Positions 1-12,024 of a stretch of 64,000 nucleotides of DNA are shown piece by piece. Numbering within the stretch: position 1 is the first letter of the stretch; every line of letters begins with the position of its first letter. A program made the position numbers and the translations under genes. The DNA comes from Odobenus rosmarus divergens (lineage: Eukaryota > Chordata > Mammalia > Carnivora > Odobenidae): positions 1,901,612 through 1,965,611 of the forward strand of contig NW_004450380.1 of NCBI RefSeq assembly GCF_000321225.1, written 5' to 3'. The notes under the pieces were generated by a model that was not told where the DNA came from, made no database searches, and saw only the letters and a list, made by a program, of their open reading frames with translations.

Positions 1-412
1 TGTAATGAAATATTATGCATCCATCAAAAAAAATCTTGCCATTTGCAACGACATGGATGGAACTAGAGGGTATTATGCTAAACGAAATAAGTCAATCAGA
101 GAAAGACAATTATCATATGATCTCACTGATATGAGGAATTTGAGAAACAAGACAGAGGATCATAGGGGAAGGGAGAGAAAATGAGACAAGACAAAACCAG
201 AGAGGGAGACAAACCATAAGAGACTCTTAATCTCAGGAAACAAACTGAGGGTTGCTAGAGTGGAGGGGGGTGAGAGGGATGGGGTGGCTGGGTGATGGAC
301 ATTGGGGAGGGTATGTGCTATGGTGAGCACTGTGAATTGTGTAAGACTGTTGAATCACAGACCTATACCCCTGAAACAAATAATACATTATATGTTAATT
401 TTAAAAAAAAAA
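1..412 (+). mobile_element. L1 3' end (ORF2 terminus and 3' UTR)
   Basis: Forward caniform L1: 'catcaaaaaaaatcttgccatttgcaacgacatgg', 'ggagacaaaccataagagactcttaatctcagg', 'ggggagggtatgtgctatggtgagcactgtgaattg', A tail at about 402-412. The 5' part is cut by the window edge. Confidence 0.92.
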
Positions 413-1818
413 GAATTTGTGATCAGAAACCAACCCACATGGACTTTGGGGCCCAGATTCCCAGGACCTGTGTAGTTCAGAAACCATTAAGGCTAGCACC
501 AAGCAGAAGTAAACACAATAATTTCTGGAGAAATAAACCCTCAAGTCAAGCTTTGAAAATTTCCCACAGATAACATTCTGACAAAATTGAGCTCACAGTA
601 AAAAATAACAAAACCCACAAAGAAACAAGATGCCATGGGAGTCAGCAGAAACAATAAAGAGTAGAATCATTCCTGCAAGGACATCAGGTATTGGAGTTGA
701 CAAAATATAAAATATCTTTAATAGATTTAAATAAGTGGAAAACATAGGGAAAAAGGAATCTGCCAAATGGCAAGACAATTAGTAAAACTAAAAGCAAGAA
801 AGTCATTACTATAAAATTTAGGATAGTGGTTATCCTGGAAAGGAAAAACAATAGTGACTGGGAGAGAGCATGGGTGGCATTTGGGAGTTCTGATGATATT
901 CTGTTTCGAAATCTCTAAGGTCATTACACAGACTTCTGCTTTGTCACAAATCTTCCAGCCATGTATTTTTCTATTCAGTCCATTTTCTGTCCATTTTCTG
1001 TGTCTGAATGTATTTCAAAAATTTTAATATGTAAAAATAAATGTTAAAATATTACATTTTATGTAATAAGCTTAGGTAAAACTAATGAAAATTGAAATGT
1101 AAAATTCAATGGACAGCTTAAATTGAAGATTGGATCCAACAAAGATAACTAATGCATTGGAAATTAGATAAGAAGAAAATAAACAAGATAAAAGACTGAG
1201 AGAAAAATAAATGGAAAACAAGAAAAAAGAAAAGGGAGAGAAAAGAGAGAATGGAAAAGAGAAGATCCAACATATATCTAATCAGCATTCCAAAATGAAA
1301 GACTAGAGAGATGGGAAATAACTGAGAATTTTTCAGACTTAAAGAAAGATATCAATCCTCAGTCCAAAAATTGATATGGTAAAAAATAAAACCCACTTAG
1401 AACAAAATAATCAAATTGCATGGTCACAAATTGCATGTTAGTCAAAGACTAATGAGATATTAAAATTATCCAGACAGAAAAGACAAATTACAAGCAAGGC
1501 AATAAAATAATTAAGACCAGTGAAAGTCAGAAGATAGTAAAATACTCAAATAACTGAAATAAAATTATTTTCAACCTAAAATTATATACATTCAATGAAA
1601 CAATCCTCAAGAACAAGAATGCTTAAAACTATTTTAAAGAATCAAAACCAGATATTTTAGAATATAAATAGAATAACTGCATTGAAAACTTATTAGATGT
1701 GCTCAATAGCAAAATGGAGATGATATGACAGAGGAAACAGTCAATAAAACTGGAGTTACATCAATAGAAAATTTCCAATCTAAACAATAGAAAAAATTGT
1801 CAAAATTGAACCAAGTCT

Positions 1819-2035
1819 GGGGCACCTGGAGGGTGCAGTTGGTCAAGTATCCAACTCTAGTTTCAGTTCAGGTCTGATCTCAGGGTCATGAGTTTGGGCC
1901 CCATGTCAGGCTCTGTGCTCAGCACAGCATCTGCTTGAGACTCTTTCTCCCTCTCCCTCTACCCCCATGCTCTCTCTCTCCCTCTCCCTCTCTTCCTCTC
2001 TAAAAAATAAATGAATAAATCTTTAAAAAAAATTA
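1819..2035 (+). mobile_element. CAN-SINE with target duplication
   Basis: Older forward SINE (GGGGCACCTGGAGGGTGCAG head, CT-rich stretch, AATAAATGAATAAATC tail). It is flanked by aaccaagtct at 1809-1818 and 2036-2045. Confidence 0.94.
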
Positions 2036-2899
2036 AACCAAGTCTTAGAGACCTGTGGGATGATACCAAAAGGTCTAGCATTCATGTCACTGAATTCTCA
2101 AGAGGAGAGGAAAAAGAGTATCATGTGGAAAAAATATTAGAATAATTAATGGTTAGAAACTTCCCATATTTGGAAAATGTATAAACTTATGGGGTCATGA
2201 AACTCAGCAAACTCCAAACAAGATGATTGCAAAGAAATTCATAAACTACTGAAAACCAAAGGGAAAAAAACTGGAAAGCACCCAGAGAAAAATGACATAT
2301 CATATATAGAGAACAATGATTCAAGTGATGGCAGATTTCTCATCAGTAGCCATAGATGACAAAAGGCAATGAAGTAATATTAAATACTGAAAGAAAAGAA
2401 ATGTTAACCTAGAGTTCTATTTCTAGACAAAAATGTCTTTCAGGAATTAAGGAGAAAAATAAAGATATTTTTAGATGAAAGAAAACTAAGAGAATTTGTT
2501 ACCAGCAGACCTGTTCTAAAAGAAATAAATGCCAAATGAAGCTTATTAGGTGGAAAGGAAATAGAAAATTTAAAAAGTCAGGAATCAATAAAGAACAAGA
2601 GAAGTGGTACTTATTTGGGTAAATAGATTATTTTTACACCCTTAAGTTCCTTAAGATAAGTTGACAGCAAATATGTATAAAAGCAAAACTTAAAACGTAA
2701 ATATCTTCTAGTGGGGCTTTTAATGTATCTTGACATATAGGACAATTACAACATAAATGAGGAAGGATAAAGGAACCTATGGAGTAGTGAGTTTTCTTTA
2801 TTCCACTTGAAATGTTAAAGTATTAATTCTAAGTAGGTTGTGAAAAGTAAGGGCATAAATTGTAACCCCTAGAGCAACATTTAAAAAAGTATATGATCA

Positions 2900-3089
2900 G
2901 GCATCTGGGTGGCTCAGTCGTTAAGCATCTGCCTTCGGCTCAGGTCATGATCCCAGGGTCCTAGGATTGAGCCCCGCATTGGGCTCAGTGCTCCGTGGGA
3001 GGCCTGCTTCTCCCTCTCCCACTCCCCCTGCTTGTGTCCCCTCTCTCGCTGTGTGTCTCTCTGTCAAATAAATAAATAAAATATTTTTT
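2900..3089 (+). mobile_element. CAN-SINE with 15-bp target duplication
   Basis: Forward full-length SINE. It is flanked by aaaagtatatgatca at 2885-2899 and 3090-3104. Confidence 0.96.
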
Positions 3090-3337
3090 AAAAGTATATG
3101 ATCAATATATAAATTAAAATGGAATACTAAAAATATTTTTTTCAAATAACCCAAAAGAAGGCAGAAAGGGGAAACACTGGGACAAAAACAGAGAATACAA
3201 ATTAATAAAATGGTAGAGCTATATAGAAATGTATCAATAATTTCATTAAATTTAAATGGCCAGAGCACTAATTAAAAGGCATCAATTGTCAAATTGGATA
3301 TATTTTTTAAAGTTTTTAATGTTCCAGTTATTTGGGG

Positions 3338-3411
3338 GCACCTGGGTGCTCAGTTGGTTGGGCATCCCAACTCTTGATCTTGGCTCAGGTCTTGATCTCA
3401 GGGTCCTGAGT
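3338..3411 (+). mobile_element. CAN-SINE fragment
   Basis: Head and part of the body (GGGGGCACCTGGGTGCTCAG ... CTCAGGGTCCTGAG). It passes directly into L1 sequence. Confidence 0.85.
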
Positions 3412-3690
3412 TTCACCCATTTCACCCATTTCTCCACCCACCTCCCCTCTGATAACCATTAGATTGTTCTCTATAGTTAAGAGTCCATTTCTTGGTTTGC
3501 CTCTCTCTCTCTATTTTCTTTCCTTTTGCTCATTTGTATTGTTCCTTAAATTCCACATATGAATGAAATCATATGGTTTTTGTCTTTCTCTGACTAATTT
3601 CACTTAGCATAATACTCTCTAGCTCCTTCCATATCATTGCAAATGGCAAGATTTCATTCTTTTTTATGGCTGAGTAATGTTCCATTTCCA

Positions 3691-3720
3691 TTGTGTGTGT
3701 GTGTGTGTGTGTGTGCGCAC
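3691..3720. repeat. (GT)n microsatellite
   Basis: About 13 GT units in the reverse-strand L1 segment. Confidence 0.9.
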
Positions 3721-4080
3721 GTGCCACAAATTCTTTATCCATTCATCAGTCATAAAACTCAACACCCCAAAAAATGAATAATCCAATTTAAAAATGGGCA
3801 GATGATATGAACAGACATTTTTCCAAAGAAGACAAGCAGATGGCCAACAGACACTTGAGAAGATGCTCAATATCACTCATCACCAGGGAAATAACAAATC
3901 AAAACTACAATGACATATCATCTCACACCCATCAGAATGACTAAAATAAACAACACAAGAAACAACAGGTGTTGGCAAGGATGTGGAGAAAGGGGAACCC
4001 TCTTGCACTGTTGGTGGGAATGCAAACTGGTACAGCCACTCTGGAAAACAGTATGGAGGTTCCTCAAAAAGTTAAAAATA

Positions 4081-4275
4081 GGGGCATCTGGGTGGCTCAT
4101 TTGGTTTAGTGACTGCCTTCAGCTCAAGGTCATGATCCCAGAGTCCTGGGATAGAGTCCCACATTGGGCTCCCTGCTCCACGGGAAGCCTGCTTCTCCCT
4201 CTGACCCTACCCCCCCTTGTGTTCTCTATCTCTATCTCTCTCTCTCAAATAAGTAAATAAAATCTTTTAAAAAAT
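4081..4275 (+). mobile_element. CAN-SINE, first of two at one target
   Basis: Forward SINE. The sequence gttaaaaata precedes it at 4071-4080 and follows it at 4276-4285. Confidence 0.95.
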
Positions 4276-4285
4276 GTTAAAAATA

Positions 4286-4468
4286 GGGACGCCTGGGTGG
4301 CTCAGTTGGTTAAGCGGCTGCCTTCAGCCCGGGTCGTGATCCCAGGGTCCTGGGATCGAGTCCCACATCGGGCTCCTTGCTCAGCAGGGAGCCTGCTTCT
4401 CTCTCTCTCTCCCTCTGCTTGTGCTCTCTCTGTCAAATAAATAAAAAATGTTTAAAAAAATAAAAAAC
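4286..4468 (+). mobile_element. CAN-SINE, second of two at one target
   Basis: Forward SINE of a different subtype. It is bounded by the same gttaaaaata at 4276-4285 and 4469-4478. Confidence 0.95.
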
Positions 4469-4768
4469 GTTAAAAATAGAACTTCTCTATGATCCAACAA
4501 TTTCACTACTGGGCATTTACCCAAAGAATATAAGAACACTAATTCAAAGGGATGCATGTACCCCAATGGTTATAGCAGCATTGTTGACAATAGCCAAATT
4601 ATGGAAACAGCCCAAGTGTCCATCGATTGACGAATAAGTTGGATTTTTTTAAAAAGACCAAACGGTATACATTCTATGAGAAATTCATTTAAAATAAAAT
4701 GATGCAGTTGAATTAAAAGTAAAATATTGGAAAAGGCTATATCATGAAAACACTAGTTAAAAGAAAGA

Positions 4769-4949
4769 GAGGGCACCTGGGTGGCTCAGTTGGTAAAGTG
4801 CCTGCCTTCAGCTCAGGTCATGATCCCAGGGTCCCGGGATCCATCAGGCTCTCTATTCAGCAGGGAGTCTGCTTCTTCCTCTCCCTCTGCCCCCTCTCCC
4901 CACCATCGTGTTCTGTCTCTCAAATAAATAAATAAAATCTTTTTAAAAA
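4769..4949 (+). mobile_element. CAN-SINE
   Basis: Forward SINE. It is flanked by aaaagaaaga at 4759-4768 and 4950-4959. Confidence 0.95.
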
Positions 4950-5227
4950 AAAAGAAAGAATGGCTTTATTAATATCAAATAAGCTAGGAAAATACTCAGG
5001 GATAAAGAAGGACATTATATAATGATAAAAGGACCAATTCATCAAGAAGACATAACAATCCTAAATGTGATACACCTAACAACAAATCTTCAAAATACAA
5101 GAAACAAAATTAATTGAATGGAAAAAAGAAATAGATAAATCACAAATTGTTTGGAAGATTTCCACACTCCTTCTTCAGGAATAGATAAAACAAGCACAAA
5201 ATTCCAAAGATGTACAAAGAAACAGCA

Positions 5228-5442
5228 GGGGTCAGAAAATTATTGCTCATCAGTCAAATCCACTCTGCCACCTTTTTTTGTAAATAGTTTTATTGGAACT
5301 CAGCCATGCTCATTTGTTTATGTATTATCTCTGCCTGCTTTTGCACAATAGCACTGATGAAAATTTCCAACAGAGACTATGTGGCCCAAACCTAAAATAT
5401 TTACTATATGGCCCTTTCCAGAAAAAGTTTGCTGACCCAAGA
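5228..5442 (+). mobile_element. Small non-autonomous DNA transposon remnant
   Basis: A known mammalian repeat pattern: 'ggggtcagaaaattattgctc', 'tttttgtaaatagttttattggaactcagcc', 'gagactatgtggcccaaacctaaaatatttac', 'cagaaaaagtttgctgaccc'. The ends 'gggtcag' and 'ctgaccc' are inverted. I take it for a small hAT-type element, but the family name is uncertain. It interrupts the L1. Confidence 0.6.
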
Positions 5443-6284
5443 GTAATACTATCTGTTGATCTAATAGTACATTTGTAGAATATACTCCACCTATCAACAG
5501 CAGGAAGCACATTCTTTTCAAGTAGACATGGAATATTAACCAAGATAGACTATATTTTGGAACATAAAACAAATTTTAACATATTTAAAAGAATAGAAGT
5601 CAAAGTATGTTCTCTGATCTTAACAGAATTAAACTAGAAATCAATTTTTTAAAAAAATATATCTAGAAAATCCTCAGGTATTTGAAAATTTACAAATACA
5701 TGTCTAAATAACCCTTTGGACAAAGACATTTTCAAGAGAATTAGAAATAATATTTAACTGACTGAAAATTAAAATATGATATATTAAAACCATATCAAAA
5801 CTGATGGAATTAAAAGAGGAAATGAACAAATCCATAAGTACAGTTGAAAATAGAATAGCAGAAAATAGGTAAGGGTATAGAAGTACTGAGCAGCTGACTG
5901 AATCTAATTAAAATGTATAGAACATTTTACCCAACAACAGCAGAATACATATTCTTGGTAAGTGTTCATGGAACATTTATCAAGATAGACCATATACGGA
6001 GTCATTAAACAAACCTCAACAAATTTGAAAGAATTTAAATCAACTAAAGAATGTTCTCTAACCACAATGGAATTAATCAATAACAGAAATATATCTGGAA
6101 ATATCCCAATTCTTGGAAATTAAACAGTACACTTCTAAATGATTTGTGTTAAATAGGACATTTTAAGGGAATTTAGAAAATCTTTTAACTGAATGAAAAT
6201 AAGAGTATAAGGTATCAAATTTTATGGAATGCTGCTAAAGCAGTTCTTAGAGGGAAATTTATAGCATTAAATTTTTATATTAGA

Positions 6285-7010
6285 AACTTCCACTTCTGGT
6301 CAAGACGAAGTTAAAAAGCAGGGACTATATATTTACCTTCCTGCATAATACACACACACAAAAAAACTGAACAAAACGTATGAAATGATCCCTCTCAAGA
6401 CATTGTAAATCAAGATGGGCTCTGCAATTGTCCTAGATTAACCTCCTGAGAAAGTTCCCAGATTATGTAACAAGGACATGGGAAACTCAAGCAGAGTTTA
6501 GCAGATTCCCTAAGTTCAGGAAGTGGAGCTGACAGGAGAGAACAGGTGGCTGGAGTTTGCAAAGCAGAATATCAGAAATGAAAGAGCTGCACACAGAATT
6601 CCAGAGATGTGCAAAGGGTTCCCCTCATGTATTCAGCAGAGTACTAATAAGTGTATGGATGTGGGGAAACTGTCCAATCTGGGGAAAGGGATGACTGAAT
6701 GGGCAGGGGAATAGAATTGATAACTTACACAGGGATGGGAATAGTACCTCTTCTAACCAGCCAAATTGAAAATGCTCATAGTGATTCATGGGGCATTGGG
6801 TAGAGTGCTCTAAAAGTCTTGCCTCAGTACTGAGGAATAAATATCACCAGACTATCTAACAAATCTTAAAAACAAGACCCAGAAGGATTCAAATGTTTCC
6901 CAGTAACTTAATTAAATCTCAGAACAAAACTCAAGAGTATTTATAAAAAATATTCAGCACTCAACAAGGTAATAGTCACAATTTCTGTCACCCAATCAAA
7001 AATATCACGC
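6285..7010 (+). mobile_element. Probable old L1 5' UTR sequence
   Basis: It starts 'aacttccacttctggtcaagac' and ends 'aatttctgtcacccaatcaaaaatatcacgcatt', as in the 5' region of old L1 families. The open frame at 6523-6714 has no sign of coding function. Confidence 0.55.
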
Positions 7011-7272
7011 ATTGGGAGAAAGCAAAGGGGAAAAAAGAGAGAGGGGGGTGCAAACCAAGAAACAGACACTTAATCACAGAGAACACACTGATGGTTACCA
7101 GAGGGCAGGTGGTGGGGCGATAGGTGAAATAGGTGATGGGGATTAAGGAGGGCACTTGTCATGAAGAGCAACAGGTGATATATGGAAGTGTTGAAGAGCT
7201 ATATCATATACCTGAAGCTAATATTATACTCTATGTTAACTAACTGGAATTTAAATTAAAACTTAAAAAAAA
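7010..7272 (+). mobile_element. L1 3' end
   Basis: L1 3' UTR ('acacactgatggttaccagagggcaggtgg', 'ggaagtgttgaagagctatatcatatacctg') with an A tail at about 7262-7272. Confidence 0.8.
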
Positions 7273-7276
7273 TCAT

Positions 7277-7337
7277 ACCACACACACATACCACAGACAC
7301 CACACATATACCACACACACACACACACACACACACA
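7277..7337. repeat. (CA)n microsatellite
   Basis: Imperfect ACACAC/CATACCACACA repeat at the tail of the L1 3' end; likely variable. Confidence 0.9.
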
Positions 7338-7585
7338 AGACTACAAAACATTACTGAGTGAAATAAAAGACTTAAATGGAGAGATTGGTTCATGGGTGAG
7401 AAGACTCTACAGTTAAGATGTCTATACTTGAGAAATTCAGCACACATCATAACAATCCCAGTGGGCAGCCATTATTCATGTCTTTGTTCTCATATATTCA
7501 GTAGAAATTGAGAGCTGATTCTAAAAGTCATATGGAAATTCAAGATAAAACAAAAAAATTAAGATATCTAAAAATAAATGCCACT

Positions 7586-7783
7586 GGGGGTGCCTGGGTG
7601 GCTCAGTCGTTAAGCGTCTGCCTTCGGCTCAGGTCATGATCCCAGGGTCCTGGGATGGAGCCCCGCATCGGGCTCCCTGCTCTGCGGGAAGCCTGCTTCT
7701 CCCTCTCCCACTCCCCCTGCTTGTGTTCCCTCTCTCGCTGTCTCTCTGTCAAACAAATAAATAAAATCTTTAAAAAAAATAAT
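7586..7783 (+). mobile_element. CAN-SINE
   Basis: Full-length young-looking SINE. It is flanked by aataaatgccact at 7573-7585 and 7785-7797. Confidence 0.96.
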
Positions 7784-7857
7784 AAATAAATGCCACTAAA
7801 AGTGTATAAGATCTTGGTTGAGATAAAAATAAAATATTATCAAAAATATTAATAAAG

Positions 7858-8050
7858 GGCGCCTGGGTGGCTCAGTTGGTTAAGCGACTGCCTTCGGCTC
7901 AGGTCATGATCCTGGAGTCCCGGGATCGAGTCCCACATTGGGCTCCCTGCTCAGCAGGGAGTCTGCTTCTCCCTCTGACCCTCTTCCCACTCGTGCTCTC
8001 TATCTCTCATTCTCTCTCTCTCAAATAAATAAATAAAAAGCTTTAAAAAA
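7858..8050 (+). mobile_element. CAN-SINE
   Basis: Full-length forward SINE. It is flanked by attaataaag at 7848-7857 and 8051-8060. Confidence 0.96.
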
Positions 8051-8330
8051 ATTAATAAAGATCTTAATACATAGCTAGCTATATCATGTTCATGGATTAG
8101 AATACAGAATATTAAAAGCTTTTCAGTTCTTCCCAGATTTATCTATAGATTTGATAAAATTCTAATCAAAATTGCAATGTTACTTTGTGGAGCTCAATAC
8201 ACTGATTCTAAAGTATATATGAAAGAGTAAAGGGCTGAGGGTTGGAAGGGGATGGAGTAGCAGAGTATTCTATCACAAATCAAACTTTATTATAAGGCTA
8301 TAGTAATTAAGACAAAATATTTAAAGCAGC

Positions 8331-10680
8331 TTTTTTCATTTAGTTCCATATCTCACCAATTTTTGGTGTGTTCAATCTTACTATCTGAACTCTTTTAGAG
8401 GGTATGCACTAGCTTTTTTATGTTTCATGCTTATATGGTGTATGGTTGTATTCGATCCTTTTACTATCAACCTATCTGTGGCTTTATATTTCTTATAAAC
8501 TGCAGTCTTGCTTCTTCTCCACTGTGACAACATGTGCCTTAAAGTTCTAGTATTCAGTCCACTTAGATTTAACGTAATGCTATAGTTGGAGTTAGGTCTA
8601 CCATCTTCATATTTGTTTTCTATCAATCTCACCTGTTCTTTTGTTTCTCTTTTCTTGTCTTCTGAATGAATCATGTATTTTTCAGTATCTCTGTGTTTTC
8701 TACTGTGTTGATTCTTTTTTATTCAAAACTAGTTTTTAGTGGTTGCACTTGGCTATACACAATCATCTTTAATTTATCAGAGTCTAATTCCAAATATACA
8801 CTTCACAACAGTGTTTAGAAACTTATAACTATATGATTTCATTTATACCCCACCCACCCTTTGTACTCTTATCTCATATTTTACTTCTAAATATGCTATA
8901 AATCTCAATGCATTGTTAATATTTTTGCTTTAAAAAGTCAGTTGTCATATGCGGCACCTGGGTGGTGCAGTCAATTAAATGTTAGAATCTTGGTTTTGGT
9001 TCATAATCTCAGGGCCATGAGATCAAGCCCCGAGTTGGGCTCCCCACTCAACCTGGAGTCTGCTTGAGATTCTCTCTCCCTCTTCCCCCACACTTCCTGC
9101 TTGTGCTCTCTCTCTCTCTCTCAAATAAATAAATAAATCTTTAAAAATGTCAATTGTCATAAAGATATATAGGTATATAAATATCAAGTGGTAACAAAAT
9201 ACGTCTTTTATATATACATATCCTCCTGAGTATGCTTTATTTCTGTTTGCATATCCAGAGTTCTTCCCGAACTCATTTCCATTCAGCCTGAAGAATGTCT
9301 TTGAATTTTCTTGTATAATAAGTTTTCTCAGCATTTGTCTGTATAAAAGTCTTCCTTTTTTCCCTTCATTTTTGAAGGATATTTTTCACTGAATACAGAA
9401 TTATAGGATGACAGCTGGTTTTTGTTGTTTTTAAAGTAATTTATAAAAACATCATTCCATTATCTTATGGCCTCTTACCATTTTGGGTAAGAAGTCAGCC
9501 ATTATTCATGCCGTTGTTCTCATATATACAATGTATCTTGTCTGTAGCTGCTTTCAGAATTTGCTCTTTATCTTTGGTTTTCAGCACTTCTATTATGTGA
9601 TTAGGTGTGATTTCCTTGTATGTATCCTTTTTGTGGTTCAAGGGAGCTTCTTGGATTTCTGGGATAATGTCATTCGTTAATTTAGGGGTGTTCTTGGACA
9701 TTATCTCTTCAAATATTTCTTCTGCACCATTCTGTTTTTCCTTTCCTTCTAGGAGTTTAAAAACACATATATGATACTGTTTAATATTGTCCCACAGATC
9801 TCAATCTATTTATTCTTTTTTTTAACCCTACTTCTTTCTTTGTATTTCTGTTTGTATATTAAACTGTCTTCAAGTTATCTACTTGGCTTTTCCCACTTTA
9901 CTCTTGAATCCATCAAATAATCTTTTTATTCCTGATATCATATTTTTTATATCTAGCATTTTCACTTATTTTTTATCATTTACATATCTCAGCTGAAATT
10001 CCCTATCTCTGCCCTCATGTTGCCCATCTTTTCCACTAGGTCCTTCAGCATTTTTATGAGTTTTTTTCTCTTTAGCCATGCTTGGGTTCTTAACACTGAC
10101 AAGATTCCAGAGATCTCTTTGTACTTTACAACTGGCCACCACCTTTCCAAACCCAGGAGAGCTGTCTCTGCTCTACAGCCTAGCCCGCCAACTTTTGATC
10201 ACTGAGGGATTCTTTCCTCTCTCATCTTGCTCCAGATTTTCATGCTCTGGGAGATCTCTCTATCTCGCTCTGTTGCTTCCCTGTCCCAAGTCTGTAAAGG
10301 CCAACCATGTGTCAGAGGGAGAGTTTCCCTCAGCTCTCTTACCCACTCCCAGCCTATGGTAGCTGAGAATCCAGAATGCAGATGGATTTCTCTCAACTTT
10401 GCTGCCTTGATGCCTGCCCCCTCCTTGTCTTCAGAGGATTACTGCTTTATATTTGGGAGAGGCCTGAATGCCTCAGGGGAATCTATCAGCTCCCCTGCCT
10501 TGTCCCAAAACCTTTTGGCTTCACTTCACTAAGTGAAGATCTATGGGAAAGTTTGTGGTGGGTAAAAACTCATTCCTTGGAATTCCCACCTGTCATATTT
10601 ATGATGGATTCCCATCCCTCTGCCAAGAATAAAAATAACTATGTGTCTTTTCTATGAAGGGCTCATCATTTTGTTACTAA
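8331..10680 (-). mobile_element. Old L1 (L1M type), reverse strand
   Basis: T-rich reverse-strand L1: 'ctatctgtggctttatatttcttataaac', 'tgaaggatatttttcactgaatacagaattatagg', 'tatctttggttttcagcacttctattatgtgattagg', 'agggagcttcttggatttctgg'. From about 10080 it passes into GC-richer 5'-side sequence that is less certain. A SINE sits at 8950-9148. Open frames in it are not intact L1 proteins. Confidence 0.7.
8950..9148 (+). mobile_element. CAN-SINE, older subtype
   Basis: Forward SINE with a diverged body. It is flanked by gtca(g/a)ttgtcata at 8937-8949 and 9149-9161. Confidence 0.94.
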
Positions 10681-11549
10681 TATATTTCCTCTTCAAGGAT
10701 TGTCTCACACTCATTTAAAGCAACATAAACTCTAGACTTTAAATTGAATCTTCATTTGATAAAATGACTTTTTACTGAAATGACTCTTTACCAAATAGTC
10801 TGTTTCTTTGGTTACCAGTTTGATATCTGTCTACATCCTGTTTGAGTATATCCATTACTAAATGTGTGTACATTACATAAACTTAAGGAGACAAGATGTG
10901 CCCAAGAGACTCCTTTTGGTCGTCATGAACATAGAAGTTACATGTTAAGTAAAAATCTCTAAGAATTAGAAACAGTTGAGAAGGAGAGATAGGGAAAAAG
11001 GGGGACCTTGGATCTCTAAATGAAATTAGGCCCACTGAATTTCAGACATAGTAGTCTCTCAGTGGCCTTCCTCTCTAACAGCCTGTGTTCATAAAAGGGT
11101 GGTATTGATTTGTCTAAGGTTTTCAGTTCTGTCTTCTCTTTATCCCATATCCAAGGAAACTATAATTCCAAAAATAACTTAATGTTTGAAGTGTCTTTAT
11201 ATCTTGACAGTAATGAACATGGAAGGGGCACTCGTGGCCAGAGTGGATAAATACATAAGAAAAGAGAAGGCTGATATTCTCTGAGGGTCAATTTAAAAGG
11301 AAATTAAGATGAATTATTTCTACAGATAGAAACAATATATCAAAGAATAAAATTGCTGAAATGATTTATACTTATGAATACATATATTTCTATGTGATAT
11401 ATTTCAATGCCTGGAGTATTATTCAGAAATACACTAAAAGTTACACCTTAGTAGTTACTACATTTTAAATATAGCAAATTAGAAGACCAGAATTGTTAGG
11501 AATGTCCCTAAAACCAAAGATCTTCTAATTATTTTCTATTTTGTTATAG

Positions 11550-12024
11550 GCTAAAAGAAGAAGTAGCATGGCAATCTGGACAGAAAATGAAGTTTATCTT
11601 GGATATACTTTTCTTAAATTTGTCAAAATAATAACTACTGAAAAACTGAAAAATCTTCTAAATATATCATCAGCTGCTACACTGACTATACACAATGTCG
11701 AGTATCCAGGACACCCTTTGGAACTTGCCTTATTATTAAATTACTGCACTGCGTGTAACATCAACAAAACAATTTACGTGGTAATATACAATGAAGATAC
11801 AGAACAGTGGGTGTACCAAGACTTTGCATTAGATGTCTCTACTGACAGTTTTTTAACCCCACATTTTATATACGCAGCACTGCCAGATTTAATACTGCAG
11901 GACAAACATCAGATCTACTATTGTTATCACAATTTCACCGAGACGGGAGTTTTACAAACACCTACAGAATTTGGAAATCTATCAAGATTGTCACATAACA
12001 GCCTTATTCATGATATTTTCATAG
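11550..12024 (+). CDS. CATSPERE: CATSPERE coding exon A (first visible), 475 bp
   Basis: The acceptor is a T-rich tract ending TTATAG at 11549; the donor is ATAG|GTGAGA at 12025. The exon starts in phase 0 with GCT ([14 protein letters not shown]...) and ends one base into an Asp codon completed by the next exon. The 158 codons are open throughout. Visible features are the cysteine pair NYCTACN, the motif IYYCYHNFT, and four N-glycosylation sequons (NIS, NKT, NFT, NLS), as expected for the CatSper epsilon ectodomain. The ATG at 11568 is internal and not a translation start, because the frame runs through the acceptor and the residues before it also match the human protein. It is the largest exon in the window. 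Confidence 0.95.

Larger units (their letters stand above)
413..3309 (+). mobile_element. Old L1 (5' side through start of ORF2), with two SINEs
   Basis: A-rich forward L1. 413-720 resembles the 5' side ('ggctagcaccaagcagaagtaaacacaata'), and 2290-2550 resembles the ORF1-side region ('gatggcagatttctcatcagtagcc', 'agagaatttgttaccagcagacctg'). 3225-3309 matches the start of ORF2 ('taaatggccagagcactaattaaaaggcatcaattg'). 720-1030 may be a separate repeat. Broken by stops. Confidence 0.7.
3310..4640 (-). mobile_element. L1 3' end with internal inversion (twin-primed), with SINEs
   Basis: 3412-3752 is reverse-strand L1 3' UTR and the very end of ORF2. 3753-4640 is forward-strand L1 just upstream of that point ('gatggccaacagacacttgag', 'ggtgttggcaaggatgtgg'). 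The insertion splits an old forward L1 whose ORF2 runs 3225-3309 and resumes at 4640, with a repeated 'ttggat..ttttttaaa' at both edges. SINE material lies at 3338-3411, 4081-4275 and 4286-4468. Confidence 0.85.
4640..6280 (+). mobile_element. Old L1 ORF2 (endonuclease to RT start), resumed
   Basis: Continuation of the L1 broken at 3309: 'aaaagaccaaacggtatacattctatgag', 'gggataaagaaggacattatataatgataaaagg', 'gatacacctaacaac'. 5925-6275 ('cccaacaacagcagaatacatattc', 'gctgctaaagcagttcttagaggg') repeats part of 5460-5800, suggesting two overlapping copies. Non-coding. Confidence 0.75.
7430..8330 (+). mobile_element. Old L1 ORF2 fragment with two SINEs
   Basis: 'tgattctaaaagtcatatggaaattcaag' and 'aatcaaactttattataaggctatagtaattaagacaaaat' match L1 ORF2 downstream of the RT. 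The SINEs at 7586-7783 and 7858-8050 interrupt it. Confidence 0.65.
1..11549 (+). other. CATSPERE: CATSPERE intron (3' part of the intron before the first visible exon)
   Basis: I see no coding exon here. The stretch is nearly all interspersed repeats: layers of L1 on both strands and nine SINE copies or fragments, listed separately. Only about 10680-11549 looks single-copy, and I recognise nothing in it apart from the acceptor at its end (pyrimidine-rich tract then TTATAG at 11544-11549). An older, poorly conserved CATSPERE exon hidden in this stretch cannot be excluded by eye. Confidence 0.6.
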
